In this document: in pieces, positions 24,851 to 32,970 of the stretch | Layout: each line of letters begins with the position of its first letter | Numbering within the stretch: position 1 is the first letter of the stretch | From: a virus | Strand: one strand, 5' to 3' | DNA: 51,662 nucleotides | IMG/VR virus record: IMGVR_UViG_3300021961_000142 | Coordinates: 1-51,662 of that record | Position numbers and translations under genes: made by a program | The notes under the pieces: generated by a model | Seen by the model: only the letters and a program-made list of their open reading frames with translations | The model's database searches: none | Told to the model about the DNA's origin: nothing

Positions 24851-27721
24851 TTAAATTCCCGTGGTGATGGGTTGTCTTGCTCTAACAACTCGGCGTGGTG
24901 CTGGTGCAGCACTAGAATTATTTATCGCTCCTGTTGGCATTGGAACAGGAACAACTGTCATTCTAGATTGTTTCTGCTCTTCATACACAGCGACAGTTGC
25001 TGAAGATGATGCCAATGATGATCCAGTAGTTTTTGCAGTTTGAGTTGCTTTTGCCTTTATTGATGCTTTGGTTGCAGATGGTCCAGGTGAAGGAGGTGGT
25101 TTTATACTATAAGATGCTGCACTGAATGATCCAGCAGTAGAAAGTGAAGGTGTCAACTTACCACCAGATGACATCTTCGCAAGAATTCCTTTTGCATATG
25201 AAATTCTAGGTCCATCATGATGAACACCTGCTCTTTCCCAGTTCTTTCTAAACCAAACAGCAGAACCAGCGACATCTGTAGACTTCTTAAAGGAAGCAGA
25301 AAGTGGGTTTGACCCCTTCATTTCTTGGATAGCAAACTTTAAGTTATCTTCATTTGTAGGGATCTTGTTGTAATCGCCACCATAACTTTTAATAAACAAG
25401 TCATAACGATCTCCTGGTCTAGAGTTGGTCCACTGTGCCCAACCATATCCCCTCCCAACCGTACCTCTTGGCCATGGTTTTGAACTTCTACCAAATGGTC
25501 CACCTTCACGAATACCAGGGACAAATCCTCCAGACTCATGAGCAAAGTTTCCTGCAATTGCCGCTGCTGCTTCCTTGGTTATACCAAGATTGGACATAAA
25601 CTTCTTGGCAATAGCAGCACCCTTATCAACTACACTACCAGTTGCTGCAGCAACTCCAGAAGTATCAATATCTCCAGTATCATCTGTACCGCCAGGTGTG
25701 GTGCTGGTTCCAGTGCCACTCATGGAACTGAAATCCTTTTTGGTGATCGCCTCAAAGACACTGAGCAATCTTGTTAACTGACCACGCAAGGTATTTGGGT
25801 CATCATTACCAGTACCAACCAATTTCGACATATCATCACCTGCTTCTGCTGCTTTCATCTCGGCAGCAGATTTTGATACCGTACCAATCTTAGTTCCAGG
25901 TGATGCTTCAGATATTGGTCCAAGACCTTCAGTAAGTTTTGCCAGTTCTGGTGCTAAGAATTTCTTAGCCATATCTCCAGCTGGACCCATTGCACCTAAT
26001 GCACCTAGAACAGCAGAAGCAATTTCTCCAGACCCACTCATTCCACCCATCATTCCTAGTGGAATAACTGCTTCTGGTCCATTTTCACCAATAACTGCTC
26101 TGGTTGGTTTGGTGACAATACCACCAGCAAATAGAGCAGGATCTGCAAGCATCCTACCATCATTCATGAGAGGGTCTTTAATCGAACCGAGAGCACCTCT
26201 ACCTAATAGTCTTGCAAGTGTTCTACCTGCCATCTCACCAGCAATACCACCAGCAGCACCAGAAATGAATCCAGGAAGACCACCGAAGGGAGCACCAAGG
26301 GCAAAACCACCAGCATATCCTAGAAGACCACCAATAGCACCTAGGAAGGCATTAACGAATGGTGTTCCAGCAAGACCATACTCAAGTAATGCTGTGATAG
26401 CAGCAATAACTTTATCAAGACCGCCTATCTTTGCACCTTTCTGAACCTGCTTTAGATATTCAACGGTCTTCAGTGCTTGCTTAGATTTTAAAGCATCCTT
26501 GATGAGTGATCCCATCTGCTTGGGATTCTTAATCGCATCGTATAGTCTCTTTACTAGTTCATTCTGTTTAATTGCACCCTCAACTTTGCCGCCAATAATA
26601 CCTTTAACATATTCAAATAGTGCTTTTGGATCAGTTGCAAGTTTTCTAAGTTGATTTGCATTTGCACCCGTTCTTTTTGCCCACTCACCAACTGCACCAA
26701 AAGCCTTTCTGCTTCTTTCGATGGCAATTTGTGTGTCGAGTATCGTATTACCAATTGTTTTGGTTACACCAGACTTTAATTTCTTGGCACCGCCACCTAC
26801 AATTTCTCTTGCTCTTTGAAGAAATCCCTTCTTGCCTGCTTGCTTTGCAGCATCATCAACAGCACCTTTAGACGCCTTAGCAGCATCATCAGCAGCACCT
26901 GCAGGACCACCAGGACCTGCTGCTGGTGTTGGTCCTGGGGCATTTAGAAGAGTATTAACAAGACCAATGATATCTGCAGCAAGAGAAAATGGATTTAGCA
27001 TGTATCCCAATGCTTTCAATCCAACCAGACCTAATAGTAAGGATCCTAACCCACCCATTACTTCGCCAAATCTGGCAAAACCAGTCTTAGAACCATCTCC
27101 GAAGATGGCACTAACACCACTCATAAGTTTATCAATAGCAAATCCTGCTACACTGAAGACTGCACCAAAGAAGGTCTTTAAACCATTTACAACTTTGGTG
27201 ATCCTTTCACCGTTTGCAGGATCAGAAATCCATCTAAGAACACCTTGAGTGATGATTGTTCTAATCGCAAACTCAAAGATGCCCTTAAATGGACCTAGTA
27301 ATTTCTCTAACCAACCAAGTTCTTTCTTACCTTTCTTCTCTACATCTTCTTTATCGATAGCATCTTTGGCAGACTTTTTCCCTATTTCTTCTGTTGCTGC
27401 CTCAGATTGCTGATCTCTTTTAAATTGTGCCTTCTTTTTCTCAAACTGTGCTTGATGCTTTTCGAGTTGACCTTCGACTCTTAGATTATCCCTAAGATCT
27501 TGAAATACCTTTCCTAAAGTATAAGTAGTTCCACCTACTCTATTAAGAGCTAATAGTGTTGTTCTGGAAGACTTTGTATAATGCTCAGTATCGAGAGATC
27601 CCTTAGTGGTGGTAGCATTTTTAACACCCAAAGACTTTTTCATCCCAGAGATAGGTGATTTAATCACCTTGATCATGCTGGGATTTACATATGAATATGG
27701 TTTAATTTTGCTACTAGCCAT
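24851..27721 (-). CDS. Tape-measure-like protein with tail-lysozyme domain, 956 aa
   Basis: The opening 230 residues are Lys-rich coiled coil and hydrophobic helices (VLRWISDPANGERITKVVNG, GLGSLLLGLVGLK). Near 540 comes IVTKPTRAVIGENGPEAV, the tape-measure signature. At about 690-860 a Phage_lysozyme2-type domain follows: FMSNLGITKEAAAAIAGNFAHESGGF with the catalytic-type Glu, and GYGWAQW. It matches the secreted lysozyme at 16249. The start overlaps the gp51 stop (TAATG at 27719-27723). Together with the 1054-residue paralogue it probably lines the tail. Confidence 0.7.
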   Translation of the reverse strand: MASSKIKPYSYVNPSMIKVIKSPISGMKKSLGVKNATTTKGSLDTEHYTKSSRTTLLALNRVGGTTYTLGKVFQDLRDNLRVEGQLEKHQAQFEKKKAQFKRDQQSEAATEEIGKKSAKDAIDKEDVEKKGKKELGWLEKLLGPFKGIFEFAIRTIITQGVLRWISDPANGERITKVVNGLKTFFGAVFSVAGFAIDKLMSGVSAIFGDGSKTGFARFGEVMGGLGSLLLGLVGLKALGYMLNPFSLAADIIGLVNTLLNAPGPTPAAGPGGPAGAADDAAKASKGAVDDAAKQAGKKGFLQRAREIVGGGAKKLKSGVTKTIGNTILDTQIAIERSRKAFGAVGEWAKRTGANANQLRKLATDPKALFEYVKGIIGGKVEGAIKQNELVKRLYDAIKNPKQMGSLIKDALKSKQALKTVEYLKQVQKGAKIGGLDKVIAAITALLEYGLAGTPFVNAFLGAIGGLLGYAGGFALGAPFGGLPGFISGAAGGIAGEMAGRTLARLLGRGALGSIKDPLMNDGRMLADPALFAGGIVTKPTRAVIGENGPEAVIPLGMMGGMSGSGEIASAVLGALGAMGPAGDMAKKFLAPELAKLTEGLGPISEASPGTKIGTVSKSAAEMKAAEAGDDMSKLVGTGNDDPNTLRGQLTRLLSVFEAITKKDFSSMSGTGTSTTPGGTDDTGDIDTSGVAAATGSVVDKGAAIAKKFMSNLGITKEAAAAIAGNFAHESGGFVPGIREGGPFGRSSKPWPRGTVGRGYGWAQWTNSRPGDRYDLFIKSYGGDYNKIPTNEDNLKFAIQEMKGSNPLSASFKKSTDVAGSAVWFRKNWERAGVHHDGPRISYAKGILAKMSSGGKLTPSLSTAGSFSAASYSIKPPPSPGPSATKASIKAKATQTAKTTGSSLASSSATVAVYEEQKQSRMTVVPVPMPTGAINNSSAAPAPRRVVRARQPITTGI

Positions 27722-27936
27722 TAGAGACTTACCCTACCTTGTGCTTTTTGTTGTTGATCCTTATACCTTTCTTCTTCCTTCTTCAAGTGTCCGATCAATT
27801 TATCAACATAGTATTCTTTTTCCCATGGAATCATATCATTCAAATCTGAGTATGACCACTTATGGTGATGAATCAAAGCAAAGTTAGTGTCAAGATGGTT
27901 CTTCAGTGTGGTATGAAGAAGGGCTACGCGAAAAAA
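27721..27936 (-). CDS. 51: gp51-like C-terminal part, probably fused to gp26 by -1 frameshift
   Basis: The 71 residues from the slip site read FFRVALLHTTLKNHLDTNF, then ALIHHHKWSYSDLNDMIPWE and a Lys/Glu tail. This is the gp51 baseplate-hub assembly protein of T4-like cyanophages (HHxKWSYSDLxDMIPWExE). The frame has no ATG, GTG or TTG before the conserved region; the only ATG is within DMIPW. It is open across the gp26 stop in the -1 frame from the heptamer TTTTTTC. A start at an ATC or ATT is possible but unlikely. Stop overlaps the next start (TAATG). Confidence 0.8.
   Translation of the reverse strand, partial: FFRVALLHTTLKNHLDTNFALIHHHKWSYSDLNDMIPWEKEYYVDKLIGHLKKEEERYKDQQQKAQGRVSL
27899..27936 (-). 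promoter_or_regulatory. Programmed -1 frameshift cassette at the gp26/gp51 junction
   Basis: On the minus strand T TTT TTC (27930-27936) in the gp26 frame is followed by GCG TAG. After a 9-nt spacer (27921-27929) comes a perfect 7-bp stem TTCTTCA/TGAAGAA (27914-27920 with 27899-27905) with an 8-nt loop. U UUU UUC is a known efficient -1 slippery heptamer. Confidence 0.8.
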
Positions 27937-28637
27937 GATCCCAGACCCTCCAATTTGACCTCAGATTTTACACCAGTTTGAGGATTTTCAACTTCAATCT
28001 CATGCTCAAGTTTAGGCATATTTGAGAAGAAATCTTGGAGTTTCATGAACTGATCGCTCTTGAGATCTTCTAAGAACTCTTGCACCTCTTTCTTAGAATA
28101 GTTCTTCACTTCATAAACATCTTCACCGTCAATAATCTGCTTGATGCATGAACCAGCAAGATCAAACACTTGATCAATTCCAACATCTTCACCAACAAAG
28201 TTGATCTTTACAAAAGTATCAAGTGAAGGATACTTCATGATCAGAGAAACCTTGTCATCCAGAACAATTGTGTTTGAGTGATTCTCTGGCCAAGTAATTT
28301 CAATTTGATCTAGGGGGATAGCAACTTCAACTTGTGTTTCATTGTCGTCAGGGCAAGTGACCATAACTTTTGAGATTTCACCAACAGACTTGGCACGAAT
28401 ACGCAGGAAGATGTATTCAATATCAAAGGTCGCCAGATCATCTACTCTAGACTTTAAATTAGTGCAGTTTTTGATAATTGTTTTAACTGCATTAATCATG
28501 TCCTTTTCTCCACCCAACTCCATTGCAGTTAGGAGAAGTTTTTCTTCTTTTACAAGAAATGGTCTATATTTAATGGTTTCCTTCGTAGAAGGAACTTTCA
28601 TCTCATATTCGTTGACAACTAATTTAGGTAAAGGCAT
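27924..28637 (-). CDS. 26: Baseplate hub subunit gp26 (T4_baseplate family), 237 aa
   Basis: It starts MPLPKLVVNEYEMKVPSTKE, continues IKYRPFLVKEEKLLLTAMEL and has TCPDDNETQVEVAIPLDQ, the order of the T4 gp26 family. The protein is acidic and cytoplasmic. Its end (EGLGSFFA, TAG) sits on the slippery heptamer, so a share of ribosomes would append 69 residues of gp51 to give a 305-residue product. It lies upstream of gp51 and the tape-measure-like pair in the same leftward run. Confidence 0.85.
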   Translation of the reverse strand: MPLPKLVVNEYEMKVPSTKETIKYRPFLVKEEKLLLTAMELGGEKDMINAVKTIIKNCTNLKSRVDDLATFDIEYIFLRIRAKSVGEISKVMVTCPDDNETQVEVAIPLDQIEITWPENHSNTIVLDDKVSLIMKYPSLDTFVKINFVGEDVGIDQVFDLAGSCIKQIIDGEDVYEVKNYSKKEVQEFLEDLKSDQFMKLQDFFSNMPKLEHEIEVENPQTGVKSEVKLEGLGSFFA

Positions 28638-28669
28638 AATGACTCCATGAAATAGGGTTCAGTTATAGT

Positions 28670-28676
28670 TATTTAG
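28670..28676 (-). promoter_or_regulatory. Late promoter motif, CTAAATA
   Basis: Seven late-octamer positions on the minus strand, 33 bp upstream of the gp26 start; it includes the TAA stop of the preceding gene. Confidence 0.4.
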
Positions 28677-29557
28677 TTAATTACGGTAGCGCCTCCAGCG
28701 CCAGCAATGATTGTTGGTGCTTGTCCTGTAGTAGCATTTGCTAAGTTGCTAGCGAGAGTATTTGAAGCAACTGCAGATCCAGAAGACCCCAGTGAAACAG
28801 GAATACTAATATCACCAATGTTTTGTTCGTTTGTTTTTGGATAGTAGAATCTATATCTTTCGAAATAGAATGATACGTCCATGGTCAATAGACCATTAGG
28901 AGATGAGTTTAGGTTGATATTACTAATATTAAATGGGTATGCATTCTTGAGTACCCAAACACCAGACAAACGATTCCATTTTACAGACTGATTATCATAT
29001 TCTTGTTGGGACTTATACTTCCACTTGGGACTTAGTACACTCTTATAGTTATCCCAATCAGTTGGGGTTGGTTTTACACCACCTCTTTCATACTTGAAGA
29101 TATCTAGGTGAGAACAAACATAGTCATCATAAAAGGCAACTTTCTGGGATGCATCGTTTGCAGTGTAGTTCATCCATCTCTCAAACAACATTCTAGTGAA
29201 CATTGTTCTAGGTAAAATAAACTGAATGCTAATTTCACTGAAACTTGTTCCAGTAGCATATCTATACATTGCACCGATTTGTTTGGCATCTCCAGTTGTA
29301 ATCTGTCTGCTGGGAACAGTTACATCCGTAGCATAATAAGTTAGTAGTCTGGACTGATCCGATCCAGGACCACTATCGAATCCATTACTAAATGCTTTCT
29401 TACCATGACTCCATCCAATCTTATCAAAAATTTTAGGAGGATTTCTAAACCTTACCCAGTACAAGTTTGCACTTGCGGGCAATTGTCTAGAGACCATGGA
29501 TTTGAAACCTTGGAAACTATTTGGTCCTGTTAGATCTGTTAGAGCTGCTTGTGCCAT
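28673..29557 (-). CDS. 54: Baseplate tail-tube protein, gp54-like, 294 aa
   Basis: I chose the ATG at 29557 (MAQAALTDLTGPNSFQGFKS); the longer frame runs into the gp4 gene on the other strand. Phrases NLYWVRFRNPPKIFDKIGWS and VSFYFERYRFYYPK fit the cyanophage protein that sits at the tube initiator, the gp54/tail-tube-like group. The Ser/Ala-rich C-terminus is a typical flexible end. It starts a leftward run opposite to gp4, with a late motif CATAAATA about 39 bp upstream. 'gp54' is a position-based call. Confidence 0.55.
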   Translation of the reverse strand: MAQAALTDLTGPNSFQGFKSMVSRQLPASANLYWVRFRNPPKIFDKIGWSHGKKAFSNGFDSGPGSDQSRLLTYYATDVTVPSRQITTGDAKQIGAMYRYATGTSFSEISIQFILPRTMFTRMLFERWMNYTANDASQKVAFYDDYVCSHLDIFKYERGGVKPTPTDWDNYKSVLSPKWKYKSQQEYDNQSVKWNRLSGVWVLKNAYPFNISNINLNSSPNGLLTMDVSFYFERYRFYYPKTNEQNIGDISIPVSLGSSGSAVASNTLASNLANATTGQAPTIIAGAGGATVIN

Positions 29558-29566
29558 TATTGCGCC

Positions 29567-29574
29567 TATAAATA
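29567..29574 (+). promoter_or_regulatory. T4-type late promoter, TATAAATA (rightward)
   Basis: A perfect octamer on the plus strand 27 bp before the gp4 ATG. Together with the leftward motif at 29596-29603 it makes a back-to-back late promoter pair. Confidence 0.6.
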
Positions 29575-29595
29575 GTTTTAGGTCGATACTAAATA

Positions 29596-29603
29596 TATTT
29601 ATG
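29596..29603 (-). promoter_or_regulatory. Late promoter octamer, CATAAATA (leftward)
   Basis: One mismatch to TATAAATA on the minus strand, 39 bp upstream of the gp54-like start, and it overlaps the gp4 start codon. Confidence 0.35.
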
Positions 29604-30035
29604 GCGTATAGCGGGAGATATTCTCCTAACAATGTATCCAAGTACAAGGGAGATCCAAAAAACATAATCTACAGATCATCTTGGGAACTAAAATTCATGA
29701 TCTACTGTGATAGAAACCCAAGTATTCTTGAATGGGGTAGTGAAGAGATCTTCATTCCCTACATTTCCCCTCTTGATGGAAAACGCCACAAATACTATCC
29801 AGATTTTTATATTAAAATCAAAGATAGAACTGGTAAAATCAAGAAATATTTAGTAGAAGTTAAACCAGCATATCAAGTTAGTGAACCAAAGATCCAGAAA
29901 CGGAAAACTAAGAAGTACATTACTGAAGTTACGACATATGCTGTAAATCAAGCAAAGTGGAAGGCTGCCAAAGAATTCTGTGATGATCACATGTGGGAGT
30001 TTATTATACTCACCGAACACGAACTAAAGGTTTAA
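29601..30035 (+). CDS. 4: Head completion protein gp4 (PD-(D/E)XK nuclease fold), 144 aa
   Basis: From the ATG at 29601 it reads MAYSGRYSPNNVSKYKGDPK, then YRSSWELKFMIYCDRNPSIL, EWGSEEIFIPY, and YYPDFYIKIKDRTGKIKKYLVEVKP. The PDF...VEVKP pair is the PD-(D/E)XK metal site (Asp, then Glu-x-Lys), also seen in TnsA. T4 gp4 acts on the packaged head, probably trimming or protecting DNA ends. It opens the short plus-strand run with gp48 and gp53; the stop is 2 bp before the next ATG. Confidence 0.9.
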   Translation: MAYSGRYSPNNVSKYKGDPKNIIYRSSWELKFMIYCDRNPSILEWGSEEIFIPYISPLDGKRHKYYPDFYIKIKDRTGKIKKYLVEVKPAYQVSEPKIQKRKTKKYITEVTTYAVNQAKWKAAKEFCDDHMWEFIILTEHELKV

Positions 30036-30037
30036 GT

Positions 30038-31042
30038 ATGGCATCAACAAAGACATATATCTATCCAAAAACTCCCGCAAACGCCAAATCTCAAGCAGAT
30101 GGGTTGGGTGCATCGTTTAATACTGGAGCAGAGTTTCCCACCGACACAATTGACTACATCAAATTTACTGAGTTTAAAGTAGATTATAGTAAAGGTGGTG
30201 GTCTAGTAAGTGCAGGTGGTACAGCATCACAGACTAATCTAGACACTGCATACTTATACATGCCTCAAAGTATAAGCATTGCGTATGGTGCAAACTACAA
30301 CCCAGTTGCATTAGGTGTTCTTGGTGTTGAAGCAGCAAAACAAATTGGATCTACAAGTTCAGAAGAAATTGCACAATCTCTACAGAATGCTGCACAGTCT
30401 GCAACTCCAGAAGCACTATTCGGAACAATCGCATCTGGTATCAATGCAGCAAATGGTATTGTTGGTATTTCTGGTTCGGCAAGTGCTGGATCAATTTCTG
30501 CTGTGGGACAAGGACTTGTGTTCAACCCATTCCAAGAACAAGTATTTGAAGGAGTTTCATTTAGAGAGCATAACTTCTCCTTCAAACTGATAGGAAGAAA
30601 CTCAACAGAAGCAGATGAAATTGGAAACATCATCAAGTTCTTCAAGAGAGGTATGCTTCCATCCTACGATTCTGGACCAGGAACAGGTCCAGGTGCATTG
30701 GGTGGAGGTGGTTCAACGGCATCAACTGCTGGAACGACGGCATCAGCAAGATACCTAAAAGTTCCTAATAGATTTGATATTCAATTCAAGAGATTGAACA
30801 ACACATCAACAGATTTGAATGGACAATTGAGTACCAACTTTGGTGTGTCTTCTGCTGCATTAGAAGACATTAATGGTCTTTACAGGTTTAAACCATGTGT
30901 TCTAACTAGTGTCAACGTAGGTTATACACCTGATGGTCAGTATGTGTCAACTGATACTGGTAATGTTCCAGCAATTCAGTTAGATCTACGTTTTGCAGAA
31001 ATCGCTATTGTTACAAGAGACGACATCGATCAGGGATTCTAA
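30038..31042 (+). CDS. 48: Baseplate tail-tube cap gp48, 334 aa
   Basis: The 334 residues start MASTKTYIYPKTPANAKSQA, with long Ala/Ser/Gly stretches (residues 90-160). The C-terminus, FKLIGRNSTEADEIGNIIKF, FKRGMLPSY and LDLRFAEIAIVTRDDIDQGF, is the gp48 family hallmark. It caps the end of the tail tube on the baseplate. It starts right after gp4 and is followed 3 bp later by gp53, so these three are probably one late transcript. Confidence 0.8.
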   Translation: MASTKTYIYPKTPANAKSQADGLGASFNTGAEFPTDTIDYIKFTEFKVDYSKGGGLVSAGGTASQTNLDTAYLYMPQSISIAYGANYNPVALGVLGVEAAKQIGSTSSEEIAQSLQNAAQSATPEALFGTIASGINAANGIVGISGSASAGSISAVGQGLVFNPFQEQVFEGVSFREHNFSFKLIGRNSTEADEIGNIIKFFKRGMLPSYDSGPGTGPGALGGGGSTASTAGTTASARYLKVPNRFDIQFKRLNNTSTDLNGQLSTNFGVSSAALEDINGLYRFKPCVLTSVNVGYTPDGQYVSTDTGNVPAIQLDLRFAEIAIVTRDDIDQGF

Positions 31043-31045
31043 AAC

Positions 31046-31747
31046 ATGTCAACATTCTTCTCCAACTTACCAAACATCTTTGTAGCAGATCCTTCAACGG
31101 ATATTGTTCCAGAGAACTATGTAATTACAAAGAACATCTTCAGACGGGCAAAGGTAGTACCAGCAGCATTAGCAAATGCAACGTACTTTGAGAAGTACAC
31201 TATCCCAATGAACAAGAAACCATATCATGTTGCACACGATATCTATGGCGATGTTGATGTGGAATGGATCATCCTTCTGATTAATGACATTACAAACATC
31301 TACACTCAATGGCCTTTAACTAACGCAGAACTTGAAAACAAAGTTAGAGAAGAGTATGGATTGTCAGCAAATAGTGTTAGATATTGGAGAACTAGAGAAT
31401 TTAAAAATGATAAAGGAGAGGTGCTTGTTGAAGGAGGATTAGTTGTACAAAGTACATACGTTCCTAGGTTCCCACCAGGATCCCCAGTTCCACCAGCAAA
31501 TGAGTACAAAGAACCTGTGACCAATTACCTATACGAATTGGAAGCAAACGAGGCAAAGAGAGAAATCTATCTAATCTATCCATCATTGATTACTAGATTC
31601 GTTAATGAATACAAGAGAATTATGCAATACTCAACTTCAGAAGACCTGATGGTTATTAATGAGGTTGGATATAGAACTGATGAACCTGCTCAACTAAAAC
31701 GTGCTGGCAGCGAATCGACATCTATCAACGTTAACTTCAATAGTTAA
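31046..31747 (+). CDS. 53: Baseplate wedge subunit gp53, 233 aa
   Basis: It reads MSTFFSNLPNIFVADPSTDI, then NIFRRAKVVPAALANATYFE, YHVAHDIYGDVDVEWIILLI, NDITNIYTQWPLT, and LIYPSLITRFVNEYKRIM. This is the gp53 (baseplate wedge) family. The C-terminus ends SESTSINVNFNS. It is the last of the plus-strand run; the bidirectional terminator at 31790-31810 follows. Confidence 0.85.
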   Translation: MSTFFSNLPNIFVADPSTDIVPENYVITKNIFRRAKVVPAALANATYFEKYTIPMNKKPYHVAHDIYGDVDVEWIILLINDITNIYTQWPLTNAELENKVREEYGLSANSVRYWRTREFKNDKGEVLVEGGLVVQSTYVPRFPPGSPVPPANEYKEPVTNYLYELEANEAKREIYLIYPSLITRFVNEYKRIMQYSTSEDLMVINEVGYRTDEPAQLKRAGSESTSINVNFNS

Positions 31748-31789
31748 GTTCTTTAACATTTCTTAATATTTCATTTTTGACAAAAAAAT

Positions 31790-31810
31790 GGCGCGTTTTC
31801 AGAACGCGCC
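31790..31810. terminator. Bidirectional terminator between gp53 and the gp32 run
   Basis: GGCGCGTT and AACGCGCC make an 8-bp stem with a 5-nt loop. T-rich tracts lie on both sides (TTTGCTTTTT rightward, ATTTTTTTG leftward). It separates convergent transcripts: gp53 from the left and gp32's operon from the right. Confidence 0.75.
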
Positions 31811-31818
31811 TTTGCTTT

Positions 31819-31965
31819 TTAATGGGTCATTTTGGTTTCGCACCCATGTGCTTCCATTTTATAGTGGGCATCGGTATGAACTACCTGTACTGCAATCAAG
31901 AACCCAACCACTATCAAATTGAAATGTGTCACTGGATGGGTGAAGATCTTGAGAAGCAAACGCAT
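31819..31965 (-). CDS. Small membrane protein after gp32, 48 aa
   Basis: It begins with the ATG that overlaps the gp32 stop (TGATG at 31963-31967) and reads MRLLLKIFTHPVTHFNLIVV, then GFLIAVQVVHTDAHYKMEAH. Residues 15-30 form one hydrophobic segment. The stop lies 9 bp from the terminator. I believe a protein of this kind sits after gp32 in other cyanophages, but I cannot name it. A membrane role is inferred from composition. A longer frame on the opposite strand is a shadow. Confidence 0.6.
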   Translation of the reverse strand: MRLLLKIFTHPVTHFNLIVVGFLIAVQVVHTDAHYKMEAHGCETKMTH

Positions 31966-32900
31966 CAGTCTTCTTCAGCGAGACGAGCGAAGTAAGACAG
32001 GTCATCATCCTCAGACTCATTGAAACTGGGGAGAGTAGGTGCCTCAGAACTAATGGACTTTCGGAAGGTAGAAACCTCTTCAGACCAATCGCTAGGGGTA
32101 GAAGGTGCAAGCACTTGCTCTTGCTCTTCATTGAATGCATCGGCACGAGGACCAACTGCACGAGGAGCACTGTTCAGAACAGCATTCAGACGTGCTTCCA
32201 GTTCTTCATAAGTCTTGAAGGTCTTCTCATCAGTGAATTCGGCAAGGGAATACTCTTGCTTCCACACTGCTTCCAGTTTGTCGTCATCAAAACCTTCAAG
32301 GGTTCCAGGGCGAGCAAACTCAGACTTATCGTAGTTCCAGTATCCATCAACCTTGCGGATCTTCACCTTAAAGTTGGCACCTGCCCAGAAATCAAAAGGA
32401 TTGATGGGAGTTTCATCTTTGAATTCGGGTTGCATTGCTGCCATGATCTTGTCAAAGATCTTCTTGCCGAACTTGTAGAGGAAGACGCGACCTTCATTCT
32501 CAGGATGAGCAGGATCCTCTACGACATAGATGTTTGCATAGTAAGACAGTTTGCGTTTCTGCTTACGAGCAACTTCTTTATCTGCATCAGTACCACTGTT
32601 CCAGAGTTGACGATTCAGTTCGCCAACGGGGTCTTTTTTGTTCAGGGTGGTGAGAGAGTTCTCAATGTACCAACCACCAGGACCTTGGAAGGCATGACTC
32701 CAGACCTTTGCCCAGGGAAGATCTTCCCCTTCAGGAGCAGGCAGGAATCGAATAACTGCATAACCATTACCCGACTTATCCATCTCGGGTTTCCAGAGGC
32801 GTTCATCACCACTGGTGGAAGGATTAGCAACCTTTTCAACCTCTTTGGTCAGTTTCTCAAAGACCGAGTTAGAGGATTTCTTAAGGGATGCAAAAGACAT
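31965..32900 (-). CDS. 32: Single-stranded DNA-binding protein gp32, 311 aa
   Basis: The N-terminal LKKSSNSVFEKLTKEVEK is the cooperativity domain. The core has YAVIRFLPAPEGEDLPWAKV, SHAFQGPGGWYIENSLTTL, and VEDPAHPENEGRVFLYKFG. The C-terminal third is acidic and disordered. T4 gp32 coats ssDNA in replication, recombination and repair. This protein contains no cysteine at all, so the T4 zinc-binding site is missing. A sigma70-type promoter and a G/C hairpin precede it. It starts the leftward run with the small membrane protein. Confidence 0.9.
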   Translation of the reverse strand: MSFASLKKSSNSVFEKLTKEVEKVANPSTSGDERLWKPEMDKSGNGYAVIRFLPAPEGEDLPWAKVWSHAFQGPGGWYIENSLTTLNKKDPVGELNRQLWNSGTDADKEVARKQKRKLSYYANIYVVEDPAHPENEGRVFLYKFGKKIFDKIMAAMQPEFKDETPINPFDFWAGANFKVKIRKVDGYWNYDKSEFARPGTLEGFDDDKLEAVWKQEYSLAEFTDEKTFKTYEELEARLNAVLNSAPRAVGPRADAFNEEQEQVLAPSTPSDWSEEVSTFRKSISSEAPTLPSFNESEDDDLSYFARLAEED

Positions 32901-32940
32901 AATTGGATTCTCCGTATTTTTTGTATTTGTTTGGATTAGT

Positions 32941-32953
32941 GGGGGCGACCCCC
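32941..32953 (-). promoter_or_regulatory. Leader hairpin upstream of gp32
   Basis: GGGGG and CCCCC around a 3-nt loop in the 5' leader, followed by about 40 nt of A-rich unpaired sequence before the ATG (ACTAATCCAAACAAATAC...). T4 gp32 represses its own translation through a leader pseudoknot plus unstructured AU-rich RNA, so this may play the same part. Confidence 0.5.
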
Positions 32954-32970
32954 CTCACCCGAACCATCAT

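Noticed and set aside
31777-31995. Plus-strand frame of 72 codons over the gp53/gp32 junction
   Set aside because: It runs through the bidirectional terminator and the small minus-strand gene after gp32; it looks like a shadow frame.
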